A stretch of 64,000 nucleotides of DNA from Gandjariella thermophila (GTDB lineage: Bacteria > Actinomycetota > Actinomycetes > Mycobacteriales > Pseudonocardiaceae). The DNA is taken from the NCBI RefSeq assembly GCF_005405885.1, contig NZ_BJFL01000005.1, forward strand, positions 62,001-126,000. Direction: 5' to 3'. Each line of letters begins with the position of its first letter. The stretch's first letter is position 1. Position numbers and translations under genes: made by a program. Under the pieces are notes generated by a model that did no database searches, was not told where the DNA came from, and saw only the letters and a list, made by a program, of their open reading frames with translations. This document shows positions 48,427 to 59,944 of this stretch, piece by piece.

Positions 48427-49206
48427 GTGAGCGTGCGCGCATGGGTTCGGGAGCTGCTCTACACCATCTACGAGTGGCGGTTGGGCCGCCAGCTGGACGG
48501 TGCGCAGCGGCCCAGGCACGTGGGCGTGATCCTGGACGGCAACCGGCGGTGGGCGCGGGAGGCCGGGTTCACCGACGTCAACGACGGCCACCGGGTCGGC
48601 GCCCGGAAGATCGCCGAGATGCTGGGCTGGTGCCGCGAGGCCGGCGTCGAGGTGGTCACGCTGTGGCTGCTGTCCACGGACAACCTCAACCGCCCCGCGG
48701 AGGAACTCCAGCCACTGCTGGAGATCATCGCCGACGTGGTGGACGAGTTGACCGAGCCAGGCAACGCGTGGCGCCTGCGCATCGTCGGCGCCCTGGACCT
48801 GCTGCCGACCGAGACGGCTGCCCGGCTGTCCGCGGCCGCGTTGCGTACCGAGGGCCGGAAGGGCATGCAGGTCAACGTGGCGGTCGGGTATGGAGGGCGG
48901 CGGGAGATCACCGACGCGGTGCGCAAGCTGCTGCAGCAGCACGCCGAGGCGGGCACCACCATCGAGGAACTGGCCGAGTTCCTGGACGTCGACCATATCG
49001 CCGAACACCTCTACACCTCCGGCCAGCCGGACCCGGACCTGCTCATCCGCACCTCGGGGGAGCAGCGGCTGTCCGGCTTCATGCTGTGGCAGTCGGCGCA
49101 TTCGGAGTTCTGGTTCACCGAGGCGTACTGGCCGGACTTCCGGCGGGTCGACTTCCTGCGCGCGCTGCGCGACTACGCCATCCGGCACCGCCGTTTCGGC
49201 TCCTGA
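48427..49206 (+). CDS. cis-Prenyl (Z-isoprenyl) diphosphate synthase
   Basis: 259 residues of the UppS family: catalytic Asp in LDGNRRWA (36–43), GHRVGARK, WLLSTDN and the C-terminal RTSGEQRLSGFMLWQSAHSE, split by the conserved Arg/Ser pair. It condenses isopentenyl diphosphate; the Rv1086 orthologue makes short Z-farnesyl diphosphate for the decaprenyl carrier of wall synthesis. GTG 48427 has TACGCT eight bases upstream, so it is likely leaderless. Confidence 0.93.
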   Translation: MSVRAWVRELLYTIYEWRLGRQLDGAQRPRHVGVILDGNRRWAREAGFTDVNDGHRVGARKIAEMLGWCREAGVEVVTLWLLSTDNLNRPAEELQPLLEIIADVVDELTEPGNAWRLRIVGALDLLPTETAARLSAAALRTEGRKGMQVNVAVGYGGRREITDAVRKLLQQHAEAGTTIEELAEFLDVDHIAEHLYTSGQPDPDLLIRTSGEQRLSGFMLWQSAHSEFWFTEAYWPDFRRVDFLRALRDYAIRHRRFGS

Positions 49207-49765
49207 CCAACCGGCCACAGAGAGCGATCATCCGGAGCCCCGCCGACCGGCGGAGGGTACGGATACCGCCGCCCGACTCCCCCAAACGGGCTACTCCCGT
49301 TCGGCCGACGCAATAACGGCGGGTAAACGGGGACGTGCTGTGACGGGACGGTTTCCCACCGCCGGTATCAACGCTCTGGCGCACGGGCTGAACTGCGGAT
49401 TCGCCAATCGGAGCGGGCTGAACGCCGCGGCCACGCCGGGCGATTCGTACCGGGGAATCCGTAGTCAACGTGTCGAGTCGGTGACGAATCGCGAATCACC
49501 TAAGTGGCTGCCTGCCGAGAAGCGGGGGGCGAAGGTAGCTTCCGAAGTGGCGGGCCGTGTCGTAGGCGGACTGCCCCGGGAGGCCCTGGTCGTGGCTGTA
49601 GTTGGCGGGACGGTTGGACCGTCCACGGCGCGGGGGCCGGCACCCGGCCCTCGTGGTCAGCGAGGCTGACACCGCGGCGGCGGTGCCAGCGGGAGCGGAC
49701 CAACCAGGGCGGTGCCCGGCCCAGCGAGGAGCGGACGTGGGTGCCGCGTCCGCGAGGGAGTTGCC
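49207..49765. other. Long gap upstream of phoH2, no assigned gene
   Basis: 559 bases. An open frame from GTG 49339 to TGA 49668 (110 residues) exists but lacks the third-position G/C bias of genes here. In mycobacteria an antitoxin-like phoAT overlaps or precedes phoH2; no resemblance was recognised, so this is left unannotated. Confidence 0.4.
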
Positions 49766-51151
49766 GTGACAGCACGACGTCCCGCGAGCCGTTCCTCAGG
49801 CTCACCCCGGAGCACTTCCCGGCGCCGCGCCGCGGCACCCGAGCCCGCCACGCACACGTATGTGCTGGACACCTCGGTGCTGCTGGCCGACCCGTGGGCG
49901 GCCACCCGGTTCGCCGAGCACGCGGTGGTGCTGCCGCTGGTGGTGATCAGCGAGTTGGAAGGCAAGCGCCACCACCCGGAACTGGGCTGGTTCGCTCGGG
50001 AAGCGCTCCGCATGCTCGACGACCTGCGCACCCGGTACGGCCGGCTGGATGCGCCGGTGCCGGTCGGCGAGCATGGAGGGACCCTGCACGTCGAGCTCAA
50101 CCACAGCGACCCGCAGGTGCTGCCGCCGGGCTTCCGGACCGACTCCAACGACACCCGCATCCTCGCCTGCGCCCTCAACCTCGCCGCGGAGGGGAACGCG
50201 GTCACCCTGGTCACCAAGGACATGCCGCTGCGGGTGAAGGCAGCCGCGGTCGGCCTGACCGCCGACGAGTACCGCGCGCACGACGTCACCCCGTCCGGCT
50301 GGACCGGCATGGCCGACGTCGAGGTGCCGCCGGCCATGGTCGACGCGCTGTTCAAGGACGGCGAGGTGGACCCGACCGAGTTCGACGTGGCCGCCGCGCG
50401 GGACCTGCCCTGCCACACCGGGCTGCGGCTGCTGGCCGGCACCGCGAGCGCGCTGGGCCGGGTCACCCCGGACAAGAAGGTTCGCCTGGTCCGCGGCGAC
50501 CGGGAGGTCTTCGGCCTGCACGGCCGGTCGGCCGAGCAGCGCATCGCCCTGGACCTGCTGATGGACCACGACGTCGGCATCGTCTCGCTGGGCGGCCGGG
50601 CCGGCACCGGCAAGTCCGCGCTGGCGCTGTGCGCCGGGCTGGAGGCGGTGCTCGAACGCCGCCAGCACCGCAAGATCGTGGTGTTCCGGCCGGTGTACGC
50701 GGTGGGCGGGCAGGACCTCGGCTACCTGCCCGGCTCGGAGAACGAGAAGATGCAGCCCTGGGCCCAGGCGGTGTTCGACACGCTCGGCGCGCTGGTCAGC
50801 CAGGACGTGATCGACGAGGTACTGGACCGCGGCATGCTCGAGGTGCTGCCGCTGACCCACATCCGCGGCCGGTCGCTGCACGACTCGTTCGTGATCGTCG
50901 ACGAGGCGCAGTCGCTGGAGCGCAACGTGCTGCTCACTGTGCTGTCCCGGCTGGGCACCGGCTCCCGGGTGGTGCTCACCCACGACACCGCGCAGCGGGA
51001 CAACCTGCGGGTGGGCCGGCACGACGGGGTGGCCGCGGTGATCGAGAAGCTGAAGGGCCACCCGCTCTTCGCGCACCTCACGCTGACCCGCTCGGAGCGC
51101 TCGCCGATCGCCGCGCTGGTCACTGAGATGCTGGAGTACCACGCGGTGTGA
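49766..51151 (+). CDS. phoH2: PhoH2: PIN-domain RNase fused to PhoH helicase/ATPase
   Basis: 461 residues. A PIN domain (about 34–175; [34 protein letters not shown]) is followed by a PhoH ATPase domain (about 235–455) with Walker [12 protein letters not shown] near 276, Walker B FVIVDEAQ near 382 and [15 protein letters not shown]. PhoH2 proteins are sequence-specific RNA helicase/RNases. GTG 49766 follows GAGGGAG. Same as Rv1095. Confidence 0.93.
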   Translation: MTARRPASRSSGSPRSTSRRRAAAPEPATHTYVLDTSVLLADPWAATRFAEHAVVLPLVVISELEGKRHHPELGWFAREALRMLDDLRTRYGRLDAPVPVGEHGGTLHVELNHSDPQVLPPGFRTDSNDTRILACALNLAAEGNAVTLVTKDMPLRVKAAAVGLTADEYRAHDVTPSGWTGMADVEVPPAMVDALFKDGEVDPTEFDVAAARDLPCHTGLRLLAGTASALGRVTPDKKVRLVRGDREVFGLHGRSAEQRIALDLLMDHDVGIVSLGGRAGTGKSALALCAGLEAVLERRQHRKIVVFRPVYAVGGQDLGYLPGSENEKMQPWAQAVFDTLGALVSQDVIDEVLDRGMLEVLPLTHIRGRSLHDSFVIVDEAQSLERNVLLTVLSRLGTGSRVVLTHDTAQRDNLRVGRHDGVAAVIEKLKGHPLFAHLTLTRSERSPIAALVTEMLEYHAV

Positions 51152-51162
51152 GGCGGGTTCGG

Positions 51163-51191
51163 CCGGTCCGGGGCGGTTCGCCCCGGACCGG
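51163..51191. terminator. Bidirectional terminator (12-bp perfect stem)
   Basis: CCGGTCCGGGGC (51163–51174), loop GGTTC, GCCCCGGACCGG (51180–51191), between convergent phoH2 and guaB1 and abutting the guaB1 stop. Confidence 0.8.
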
Positions 51192-52670
<1,479 letters not shown>

Positions 52671-54221
52671 TCAGTGACCCGGGAGCAGGCGGCGCACGGC
52701 GTCGATGGTGTCCGCGTCCGCCGGGGTCTTGTCCGGCCGGTAGCGCAGCACCCGCGCGAACCGCAGCGCGACCCCGCCGGCGTAGCGGGGGCTGACCTGT
52801 ACCCCGTCCAGTTCGATCTCCACCACCAGTTCCGGTCGCAGGTAGACGGTCCAGGAGTCGCGGTGCGTCTCGAACTCCGGGAACGTGGTCGTCTGCCAGG
52901 CGAGCAACTCGTCGGTGAGGCCCTTGAACGTCTTGCCGACCATGATCGGCGCGCCGCCTTCCGGGTCACGCGCGCCGAGGTGCAGGTTGGACAGGTACCC
53001 GGTGCGCCGGCCGTGCCCCCACTCGGCGGCCAGCACCACCAGGTCCAGGGTGTGCACCGGCTTGACCTTCAGCCAGGACCGGCCCCGGCGCCCGGCGGCG
53101 TACGGCGCGGCCAGCGACTTGACCACCACGCCCTCGTGCCCGGCGGCCAGCGCGGCGTCCAGCACCGCCTCCGCGGCGGCCGGGTCGGGTTCCCGGTCGC
53201 CGACGATCACGTGCCGGCCGGCGACCGAGCGCAGCGCGTCGATCCGCTCGGCCAGCGGCGCGTCCAGCAGGTCGGCGCCGTCGGCGTGCAGGCAGTCGAA
53301 GAACCACGGGTGCAGCAGCAGCTCCCGGACGTCGCCCACCTCCGCGACGTCCGGGGCCAGCCCGCCCAGCTCCCGGCTGAACCGGCTCATCGTCTCCTGG
53401 AACGGCCGCGGCCGGCCGTTGTCGTTCAGCGCCAGGGTCTCCCCGTCCAGCACGACCGACCGGCAGGGCAGCGCGCGGACCAGCTTCACCAGCTCGGGCA
53501 CGCTGCCGGTGATCTCCCGCAGCGTGCGGGTGAACACCGCGACCTCGCCGCCGTCCCGGTGCACCTGGATACGGGCACCGTCCAGTTTGTACTCCACGCT
53601 GCACGGACCGGCCTCGGCCAGCGCCGCCTCCAGCGACTCGGCCGGCGAGGCCAGCATCGGGCGGATCGGCCGGCCCAGCTCGAGGCGGAACTCGGCGAGC
53701 GCGGCCTCGCCGCCGGCCAGCGCGGCCCGTGCGGTCGCCGGCAGCCGCCCGGCCAGCATGAACGCCCGGCGCACCGCCTCGGCCGGCACGCCGGTGGCGG
53801 CGGCGACGCCGTCCACCATCACCCCTTCCAGGGCGCCCTGCCGCAGTTCCCCGGTGAGCAGCCGGAACAGGAACCGCTGCTCCTCGGCGGTGGCCCGGCC
53901 GAGCAGCCCGGTGAGCAACTCCGCGCGGCGCCGGGTGGAGCCCTTGCCGGAGGTGTGCGCGATCGCCGCGAGCGCGGCGTCCACCTCGGCGACGGTGAGC
54001 CCGGGTTCGGCGGCCGGCGGCACGTCCAGGGCGGCGAGCGAACGCCAACCGGTACCGATCCGGCCCTGGCGCGGCGTGCCGACCAGGAAGGCCACCACGA
54101 CCTCCACCTCGGCCGGATCGGCCAGCCGGCCGAGCAGCCCGGCCAGCTCACGCACCTTGGCCAGCCGCGACCGGGTGGCGGCCACGGCCGCCGAGGTGCG
54201 CACCACGTCGCTCAGCAGCAC
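52671..54221 (-). CDS. ligB: ATP-dependent DNA ligase (LigB-like)
   Basis: 516 residues. N-terminal DNA-binding domain (about 1–200), then the nucleotidyltransferase with the adenylated Lys in EYKLDGARI (about 213), DGETLALN, PWFFDCLH, EGVVVKS and WLKVKP, and an OB-fold. It seals nicks using ATP and accompanies the essential NAD-dependent LigA. Orthologous in type to Rv3062; here it lies between guaB1 and fum. The start is GTG 54221. Confidence 0.92.
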   Translation of the reverse strand: MLLSDVVRTSAAVAATRSRLAKVRELAGLLGRLADPAEVEVVVAFLVGTPRQGRIGTGWRSLAALDVPPAAEPGLTVAEVDAALAAIAHTSGKGSTRRRAELLTGLLGRATAEEQRFLFRLLTGELRQGALEGVMVDGVAAATGVPAEAVRRAFMLAGRLPATARAALAGGEAALAEFRLELGRPIRPMLASPAESLEAALAEAGPCSVEYKLDGARIQVHRDGGEVAVFTRTLREITGSVPELVKLVRALPCRSVVLDGETLALNDNGRPRPFQETMSRFSRELGGLAPDVAEVGDVRELLLHPWFFDCLHADGADLLDAPLAERIDALRSVAGRHVIVGDREPDPAAAEAVLDAALAAGHEGVVVKSLAAPYAAGRRGRSWLKVKPVHTLDLVVLAAEWGHGRRTGYLSNLHLGARDPEGGAPIMVGKTFKGLTDELLAWQTTTFPEFETHRDSWTVYLRPELVVEIELDGVQVSPRYAGGVALRFARVLRYRPDKTPADADTIDAVRRLLPGH

Positions 54222-54409
54222 GCCCCCATCCTCACCCCGCGCACCGACAATGACCCGCGCCGAATGGGGCGAGCAGCGCGTCCCGGTGCGCCGGCTCGGT
54301 GCGGGCCTGCGCCGCGCGGCACCGGACCCCGCCGCGGCCGGCGGGCCGGCCCCCGGTGCCGGGGCCACCGGGCGCCCCGGGTCCGGCGCCGCCCGGTCCG
54401 GAGCCCTGG

Positions 54410-55807
54410 TCAGCGGTCGCCGCGCGCCATCCGCAGCACGTCCAGCGCGGCGTCGAGTTGCTCGGCGGTGATCCGGCCGGCGTCCACGTGGCCGCGTTCC
54501 AGCACCACGTCCTTGATCGTCTTCCGTTCGGCCAGCGCCTGCTTGGCGATGGACGCCGCCTCCTCGTAGCCGAGATAGCGGTTCAGCGGCGTGACGATGG
54601 ACGGGGACGACTCGGCGTACTCCCGCATCCGGTCCACGTCGGCCTCGGCGCCGGCGACCACCTTGTCCGCGAGCAGCGTGGCCACCGAGGCGAGCAGCCG
54701 GCAGGACTCCAGCACGTTGCGGGCCATCACCGGCATCATCACGTTCAACTCGAAGTTGCCCTGGGCGCCAGCGAACGCGACGGCGGCGTCGTTGCCGATC
54801 ACCTGGGCGGCGACCATCATGGTCGCCTCGCAGATCACTGGGTTGACCTTGCCGGGCATGATCGACGAGCCGGGCTGCAGGTCGGGCAGCCGCAGCTCGG
54901 CCAGGCCGGTGCGCGGCCCGGAACCCATCCAGCGCAGGTCGTTGGCGACCTTGAACAGCGACACGGCGACCGTGCGGAGCTGGCCGGACAGCTCGACCAG
55001 CCCGTCCCGAGCACCCTGCGCCTCGACGTGGTCGCTCGGCTCGGACAGCGGCAGCCCGGTGACGGCGACCAGTTCCTCGACCACCCCGGCGCCGAAGCCT
55101 TCCGGCGTGTTCAGCCCGGTGCCCACGGCTGTGCCGCCGATGGGCAGCTCGCCGAGCCGGGGGAGCGCGGAACCCAGCCGCTGCACGCCGTTGCGGGCCT
55201 GCGCGGCCCAGCCGGCGGCCTCCTGACCGAGCGTGATCGGCACCGCGTCCATTAGGTGCGTGCGACCCGCCTTCACCACGTCCGACCAGTCCTTGGCGCG
55301 CCGGCCGAGGGTGTCGGCGAGGTGTTCCAGCGCGGGCAGCACGTCCCGCACCACCGCCTCGGTGGCCGCCAGGTGGATGGTGGTGGGGAACACGTCGTTG
55401 GACGACTGGGACGCGTTCACGTGGTCGTTGGGGTGCACCTCGCGGCCGAGCCGGCGGGCGGCGAGGGTGGCGATCACCTCGTTGGCGTTCATGTTGGACG
55501 AGGTGCCCGAGCCGGTCTGGAACACGTCGACCGGAAACTGCTCGTCGTGGCGGCCCTCGGCCACCTCGTCGGCGGCGGCCGCGATGGCCTGGGCGAGCTC
55601 GGCGTCCAGCACGCCCAGCCGCTCGTTCACCCGGGCGCAGGCGGCCTTGACCAAGCCGAGCGCGCGGAGTTGTGCCCGCTCCAACCGGCGCCCGGAGATC
55701 GGGAAGTTCGCCACGGCCCGCTGCGTCTGGGCCCGCCACAACGCGTCCACGGGCACCCGGACCTCGCCCATGGTGTCGTGTTCCACGCGGTACTGCTCGT
55801 CGCCCAT
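54410..55807 (-). CDS. fumC: Fumarate hydratase, class II
   Basis: 465 residues. The fumarase/aspartase signature [11 protein letters not shown] (about 320), [14 protein letters not shown] (about 100) and [11 protein letters not shown] (about 188) are intact. It interconverts fumarate and malate in the TCA cycle and is iron-independent. ATG 55807 gives the conserved start; 28 in-frame residues upstream are not conserved. Upstream of glpX by two genes, versus directly adjacent in M. tuberculosis (Rv1098c–Rv1099c). Confidence 0.96.
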   Translation of the reverse strand: MGDEQYRVEHDTMGEVRVPVDALWRAQTQRAVANFPISGRRLERAQLRALGLVKAACARVNERLGVLDAELAQAIAAAADEVAEGRHDEQFPVDVFQTGSGTSSNMNANEVIATLAARRLGREVHPNDHVNASQSSNDVFPTTIHLAATEAVVRDVLPALEHLADTLGRRAKDWSDVVKAGRTHLMDAVPITLGQEAAGWAAQARNGVQRLGSALPRLGELPIGGTAVGTGLNTPEGFGAGVVEELVAVTGLPLSEPSDHVEAQGARDGLVELSGQLRTVAVSLFKVANDLRWMGSGPRTGLAELRLPDLQPGSSIMPGKVNPVICEATMMVAAQVIGNDAAVAFAGAQGNFELNVMMPVMARNVLESCRLLASVATLLADKVVAGAEADVDRMREYAESSPSIVTPLNRYLGYEEAASIAKQALAERKTIKDVVLERGHVDAGRITAEQLDAALDVLRMARGDR

Positions 55808-55858
55808 GTGCGTCAGTCTGGACCTTCGTCCGCCGGCGGGCAGGGTGACGTCGGCAAC

Positions 55859-55891
55859 GTGCGGGCCGCGGCTCCTCCCCGCGGCCCGCAC
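55859..55891. terminator. Terminator hairpin between fum and the L,D-transpeptidase gene
   Basis: GTGCGGGCCGCGG (55859–55871) pairs perfectly with CCGCGGCCCGCAC (55879–55891), just after the transpeptidase stop. Confidence 0.7.
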
Positions 55892-55900
55892 GCGCGGCGG

Positions 55901-56497
55901 TCACGGGACGATCTGCACCACGTCCCCGACGGCGAGGACGTTGAAGAACGTCTTGGCCGCCGCGGTGGACAGGTGGATGCAGCCGTGCGACTGGGCGTTC
56001 AGGCTGCCCGCGTGGAAGGCCATGCCGCTGTAGAAGAACACCGAGTACGGCATGGGTGCGTTGTTGAACTCGCTGCTGCGGTGGTCCTTGTCCTTCCACT
56101 GCACGCGGTACGTGCCCGGCGGGGTGCGGTGTCCCGGCTTGCCCGAGGTGATCGGCACCGGCCCGTAGACCACGTTGCCGTCCTTGAGCAGCCAGGCCTG
56201 GTTGGCCGACAGGTCGACGCAGGCCCGTGCCGTCGCGCTGCACGGGGCGCCCACCGCCGGCCGCGGGCGTGCCTGCGGCTTCGGCGACGGGTTGGCCGCC
56301 TTCGCCGGCTGCACCAGGACCGGGGCGGCCGGAGCCGCCGTGCCGGCCGGGGCGGCACTGCTCGGCCGGACCGCGCCGGCGGCCGGCGCGGCCACGGTGC
56401 CGGTGTGCGCCGGCGCGGCGACACCAGGGTTGCAGGCGGCGACGAGCGTCGCTCCCGTGGCGGCCACGGCCGCGACCAGTGCCCTCGTTGCTCGCAC
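55901..56497 (-). CDS. L,D-transpeptidase lipoprotein (YkuD domain)
   Basis: 198 residues. The signal peptide ends TLVAAC, a plausible lipobox. An Ala/Pro linker leads to a YkuD domain (about 85–198) with MAFHAGSLNAQSHGCIHLS carrying the catalytic His/Cys. It makes 3-3 peptidoglycan cross-links or anchors proteins. GTG 56497 is chosen for the signal peptide; the frame is open 29 codons further up. Confidence 0.88.
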   Translation of the reverse strand: MRATRALVAAVAATGATLVAACNPGVAAPAHTGTVAAPAAGAVRPSSAAPAGTAAPAAPVLVQPAKAANPSPKPQARPRPAVGAPCSATARACVDLSANQAWLLKDGNVVYGPVPITSGKPGHRTPPGTYRVQWKDKDHRSSEFNNAPMPYSVFFYSGMAFHAGSLNAQSHGCIHLSTAAAKTFFNVLAVGDVVQIVP

Positions 56498-56630
56498 AGT
56501 CAAACACCCCCGCCCTCTTCGGCTGGCGAAGCGGTTACCTCTCCGGAGGTACCCGCCGGGCACCCCATCGTGGCCCGCCGTCACCCGATCGAGGGCAACG
56601 ATACGGCCACAGCCGCGGCGCCGGTGGGGC

Positions 56631-57431
56631 TCAGCCGCCGGTGTGCGCCGCGATCCAGCCGGCGTACGCGGTCACGTCGGTGTAGATCGACGGGCCGGTG
56701 GCGCAGGTCGGATCGTCGTTGCCGCTGCGACTGGTGGCCCCGATGAGCTGCCAGACGCCGGCCACCAGGCGTAGCTGCGGGCTGCCGGAGTCGCCGTAGC
56801 ACGCGCCGGCGTCGCCGTGCGGGTTGTCCGTGCACAGCTCGTGCGCGGCGTCGATGTGCGTGCACCGCGCCGGGTCGACGAGTTGGGTGTCGAGCTGCCG
56901 GAGGGTCTGCGGGATGGCGCACCCGTTGGGCTGCGGGCAGGTCTGCCCCCAGCCGATGATCCGGGTCCTGGTGCCCGGGCCGCCGGAGCCGGCCGCGATC
57001 GTCACCGGCGCCGCGTGCACCGCGGTGTCCAGGTGGATGAGGGCGATGTCGTTGCCCGGTGAGTGCCCGTCGTAGCCGGGGTGCACGGTGAACCCGCTGG
57101 CGCCGACCAGTTCGCCCCCGGCGGTGCGGTCCATGCTGCCGATGCGCAGCCGGAGCTGGCTTGGCCGGAGGTCGAGCACACAGTGCGCGGCGGTGACCAC
57201 CCACGCCGGCCCGACCAGCGACCCGCCGCAGAAGTGGTGGCCGGCGGTGTCCTGCAGCGACGCCATGAACGGGTACGCCCGGTCCACGCTGGTGCCGCCG
57301 ACGATGAACGGCTCCGGCCCGCCCGCCGCGGCGGCGGACGGGCCGTCCGCCGCACCCACGGCACCGGCGACGGTGCTCACGGCGGTGACGGCCGCGGCGA
57401 GAAGTCCCCGAACCAGAGAACCTGCGGTCAT
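56631..57431 (-). CDS. Secreted trypsin-like serine protease (S1A)
   Basis: 266 residues. A signal peptide (about 1–28) and short propeptide precede the mature N-terminus IVGG (43–46). The triad is complete: His83 in TAAHC, Asp128 in NDIALI, Ser215 in GDSGSP, with several disulfide-forming Cys. It is a different type from the alpha-lytic protease at 26263. ATG 57431 has the RBS AAGGAG (57444–57439), which lies within a leader hairpin. Confidence 0.93.
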   Translation of the reverse strand: MTAGSLVRGLLAAAVTAVSTVAGAVGAADGPSAAAAGGPEPFIVGGTSVDRAYPFMASLQDTAGHHFCGGSLVGPAWVVTAAHCVLDLRPSQLRLRIGSMDRTAGGELVGASGFTVHPGYDGHSPGNDIALIHLDTAVHAAPVTIAAGSGGPGTRTRIIGWGQTCPQPNGCAIPQTLRQLDTQLVDPARCTHIDAAHELCTDNPHGDAGACYGDSGSPQLRLVAGVWQLIGATSRSGNDDPTCATGPSIYTDVTAYAGWIAAHTGG

Positions 57432-57493
57432 GTTCTCTCTCCTTCCATGCCCGCCCGCGCAGCGGGAATGTTGCGGAACGTAAGAGAGAGAAC
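57432..57493 (-). promoter_or_regulatory. 5' leader hairpin sequestering the RBS of the trypsin-like gene
   Basis: In the mRNA, GUUCUCUCUCUU (57493–57482) pairs with 57443–57432 (AGGAGAGAGAAC), 12 bp with one G·U, burying the Shine–Dalgarno and ending at the base before AUG. An inner CCCGC/GCGGG hairpin stacks between. It would repress translation unless opened, e.g. by temperature or an upstream-binding factor. Confidence 0.6.
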
Positions 57494-57632
57494 AGGCCGG
57501 TGACAGCGGCGATGGGAGGTATTGGCGAACTGCCACCCAGATCGGTCAAGAACTAACACCCCGGAGAGGGTGAGCCGCCGGCCGTCCGGGACACATCCCA
57601 AGATGGCCCGGGACGGCCGGGCTCCTGCCGGA

Positions 57633-58718
57633 TCAAGGCAGCGGGGGCGGGGCCGACTCGCCGTCGCCGGCCCGGTCGAAGTCCACCGAGGAGTACTGGC
57701 GCAGCTTGGTCAGCCGGTGGAAGCCGTCGATCAGCCGCACCGTGCCCGACTTGGACCGCATCACGATCGACTGGGTGGTGCAGCCGCCGGCCTGGTAGTG
57801 CACCCCGCGGAGCAGGCTGCCGTCCGTGACACCGGTCGCGCAGAAGAACACGTTCTCCCCGCTGACCAGGTCGTCGGTGCTGAGCACCCGGCCGAGGTCG
57901 TGCCCGGCGTCGATGGCCTTCTGCCGCTCCTCGTCGTCCTTGGGCCACAGCCTGCCCTGGATCGCGCCGCCCATGCACTTCATGGCGCAGGCCGCGATGA
58001 TCCCCTCGGGTGTGCCGCCGATACCCATCAGCATGTCCACACCGGTGTCCGGGCGGGCCGCCGAGATCGCGCCGGCAACGTCACCGTCCGTGATGAACTG
58101 GATCCGGGCGCCCGCCTCGCGGACCTCCTTGACCAGCTGCTCGTGCCGCGGCCGGTCCAGGATGCAGACGGTCACGTCGGAAACGTCGCTGTGCTTGGCC
58201 TCGGCGACCCGGCGGACGTTCTCCGCCACCGGCGCCTCGATGTCCACCACGTCGGCCGCCTCCGGGCCCACCGCGAGCTTCTCCATGTAGAACACGGCGG
58301 AGGGGTCGAACATCGCGCCCCGCTCGGTCACCGCCATCACGGCCAGCGCGTTCGGCATGCCCTTGCTCATCAGCGTGGTCCCGTCGATCGGGTCCACCGC
58401 GACGTCGCACTCCGGGCCGTTTCCGTTGCCGACCTGCTCGCCGTTGTAGAGCATCGGCGCCTCGTCCTTCTCGCCCTCGCCGATCACCACGACGCCGCGC
58501 ATGGAGACCGTGCCGATCAGCTTGCGCATGGCGTCCACGGCGGCCTGGTCGCCGCCGTTCTTGTCGCCCCTGCCGACCCACCGGCCTGCGGCCATCGCGG
58601 CCGCCTCGGTGACTCGCACCAGCTCCATCGCCAGGTTGCGGTCGGGTGCTTCACGCCGCCGCCCGGTGCCCGGCGAACCCGACTCGGTGGTGTCGGTGAA
58701 CCGGCCCGTCGTGTTCAT
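57633..58718 (-). CDS. glpX: Class II fructose-1,6-bisphosphatase
   Basis: 361 residues. GlpX signatures: VDPIDGTT (about 116), [10 protein letters not shown] (about 210), GIGGTPEG (about 232) and the metal-binding region [15 protein letters not shown]. It dephosphorylates fructose-1,6-bisphosphate in gluconeogenesis. ATG 58718 follows GAAGGAGG. Orthologue of Rv1099c. Confidence 0.95.
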   Translation of the reverse strand: MNTTGRFTDTTESGSPGTGRRREAPDRNLAMELVRVTEAAAMAAGRWVGRGDKNGGDQAAVDAMRKLIGTVSMRGVVVIGEGEKDEAPMLYNGEQVGNGNGPECDVAVDPIDGTTLMSKGMPNALAVMAVTERGAMFDPSAVFYMEKLAVGPEAADVVDIEAPVAENVRRVAEAKHSDVSDVTVCILDRPRHEQLVKEVREAGARIQFITDGDVAGAISAARPDTGVDMLMGIGGTPEGIIAACAMKCMGGAIQGRLWPKDDEERQKAIDAGHDLGRVLSTDDLVSGENVFFCATGVTDGSLLRGVHYQAGGCTTQSIVMRSKSGTVRLIDGFHRLTKLRQYSSVDFDRAGDGESAPPPLP

Positions 58719-59293
58719 TCGGCCTCCTTCTCCACGAGTTCGCGCGCGACCGCGACGGCGCCGCCAGGGTGCGCCACACGTACCCGGGCCGCGTCCTCCG
58801 CGCCGGCACCTGGCCGCCCCGAGCGCCGGGGCCGATCTCCCGCGCGCTGGCACGCGCCGGCGTCGTCTCGGCTGCCGCGGCTCGACACGGTCACGGAAAC
58901 TCCCGCGGGCCCCGCGCGATGCCGCGCGGGAACGATGTTCGGCGATCGGGCGAAGGCCGGCACCGCGTGCGGTGCCGTGACGCCCCGTCCCTGTTACCCG
59001 AATCCTCCCAGATCAGCACGCGGGGCACGTACGTGAGCCCGTCCGGGCCAGGCCGCGAAGCCCTCCGCGGACGTGAGAAAGCGCGCCCGGACAGCGGTAC
59101 CTGGTACCCGGTACGCGCCTGACGGCCTGTTCCGGAACTGGGCGGACGAGCATGGGAGCGCGCCGGGGCGAACCCCCCAAACGCACGCCCCGGGCGAAGC
59201 CCCACGAGCGCAGCGGGCCGGCTCCGCGCGGTGCCGCGTCCCGCCGGGCGATCGTGGTGCGCGCACCGGAACCGGCACTGAGACGATGGGACC
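58719..59293. other. Gap between glpX and the DUF4245 gene, possible small overlapping ORF
   Basis: 575 bases. On the minus strand a frame from ATG 58963 to TGA 58715 (82 residues) ends [12 protein letters not shown] and overlaps the glpX ATG by four bases; only its last 30 codons show G/C-rich third positions, so it is weakly supported. A CACGTACGTG palindrome lies at 59026–59035. The right third is MITE-like copy B. Confidence 0.35.
59110..59284. repeat. MITE-like intergenic repeat, copy B
   Basis: The left end TGACGGCCTGTTCCGGAAC (from 59110) and the adjoining GAGCATGGGAGCGCGCCGGGGCGAA match copy A closely. The right end GCACCGGAACCGGCACTGA (59263–59281) also matches. Its inverted repeat is imperfect. 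It ends about 10 bases before the GTG of the DUF4245 gene, so its edge lies in that gene's promoter. Confidence 0.65.
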
Positions 59294-59944
59294 GTGACAT
59301 CCTCCGAGGGTCCCGCCGGGCGGCAGCGGAGCGGCGAGCGGCCGAACACGTCCCCGGCCCGGGGTCGGGGCGGCCGTACCCTGCGCGACCTCGGGCTCTC
59401 CCTTGCCGTGCTGGCCGGCATGGTGTTGGTGCTCACCGGGCTGAGCAGGGGCTGCTCGTTCAGCCCGGGCGGCATCTCGGTGGACCCGCACGCGGTGCCC
59501 ACCGTGGACCAGTCCGCCGAACTGCGCAGCGCCGCAGCCCGGGTCGGGTTCTCGGTACGCGACCCGCGGCTGCCCGCCGGCTGGCGGGCCAACTCGGCCG
59601 ACGTGTCCGATGCCGGCGCCACCCCGGGCGGGCCGCGGGTGGTCCAGGTGGGCTGGCTCACCGCGGCCGGCCGGTACCTGCGCTTCGCCCAGTCCTCGGC
59701 CGACTCCGCCGACCTCGCCAGGTTCGAGGCGGGGCGACCGCCCGGCGAGAACCCGGTGTCCACCGGCACGGTGGACGTGGCCGGTCGGCAGTGGACCGTC
59801 TATCCCGGGCTGCGCGACGAACCGTCCTGGCTGACCGACCTGGGCGGGGTGCGGCTGCTGATCACCGGCAGCGGCTCGCCGGACGAGTTCCGCACGCTCG
59901 CCGCCGCCGCGCAGTCCGCGCCGGTACTGCCGAGATCGCCGTAG
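59294..59944 (+). CDS. DUF4245 membrane protein
   Basis: 216 residues: Arg/Gly-rich N-terminus, one membrane helix (about 38–56), and an extracytoplasmic domain (VGFSVRDPRLPAGWRANSADV, WLTAAGRYLRFAQSS). Conserved actinobacterial family of unknown function next to glpX (Rv1100). GTG 59294 sits six bases after GACGAT and is likely leaderless. Its last codons and stop lie inside a 35-bp tandem repeat. Confidence 0.83.
   Translation: MTSSEGPAGRQRSGERPNTSPARGRGGRTLRDLGLSLAVLAGMVLVLTGLSRGCSFSPGGISVDPHAVPTVDQSAELRSAAARVGFSVRDPRLPAGWRANSADVSDAGATPGGPRVVQVGWLTAAGRYLRFAQSSADSADLARFEAGRPPGENPVSTGTVDVAGRQWTVYPGLRDEPSWLTDLGGVRLLITGSGSPDEFRTLAAAAQSAPVLPRSP

Noticed and set aside
49339-49668. 110-codon ORF as a phoAT-like antitoxin
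   Set aside because: Weak codon bias and no recognisable similarity; left as a gap.
56581-57549. Alternate-frame ORF overlapping the trypsin-like gene
   Set aside because: The triad-containing frame is intact; the other is a shifted shadow, not evidence of a frameshift.
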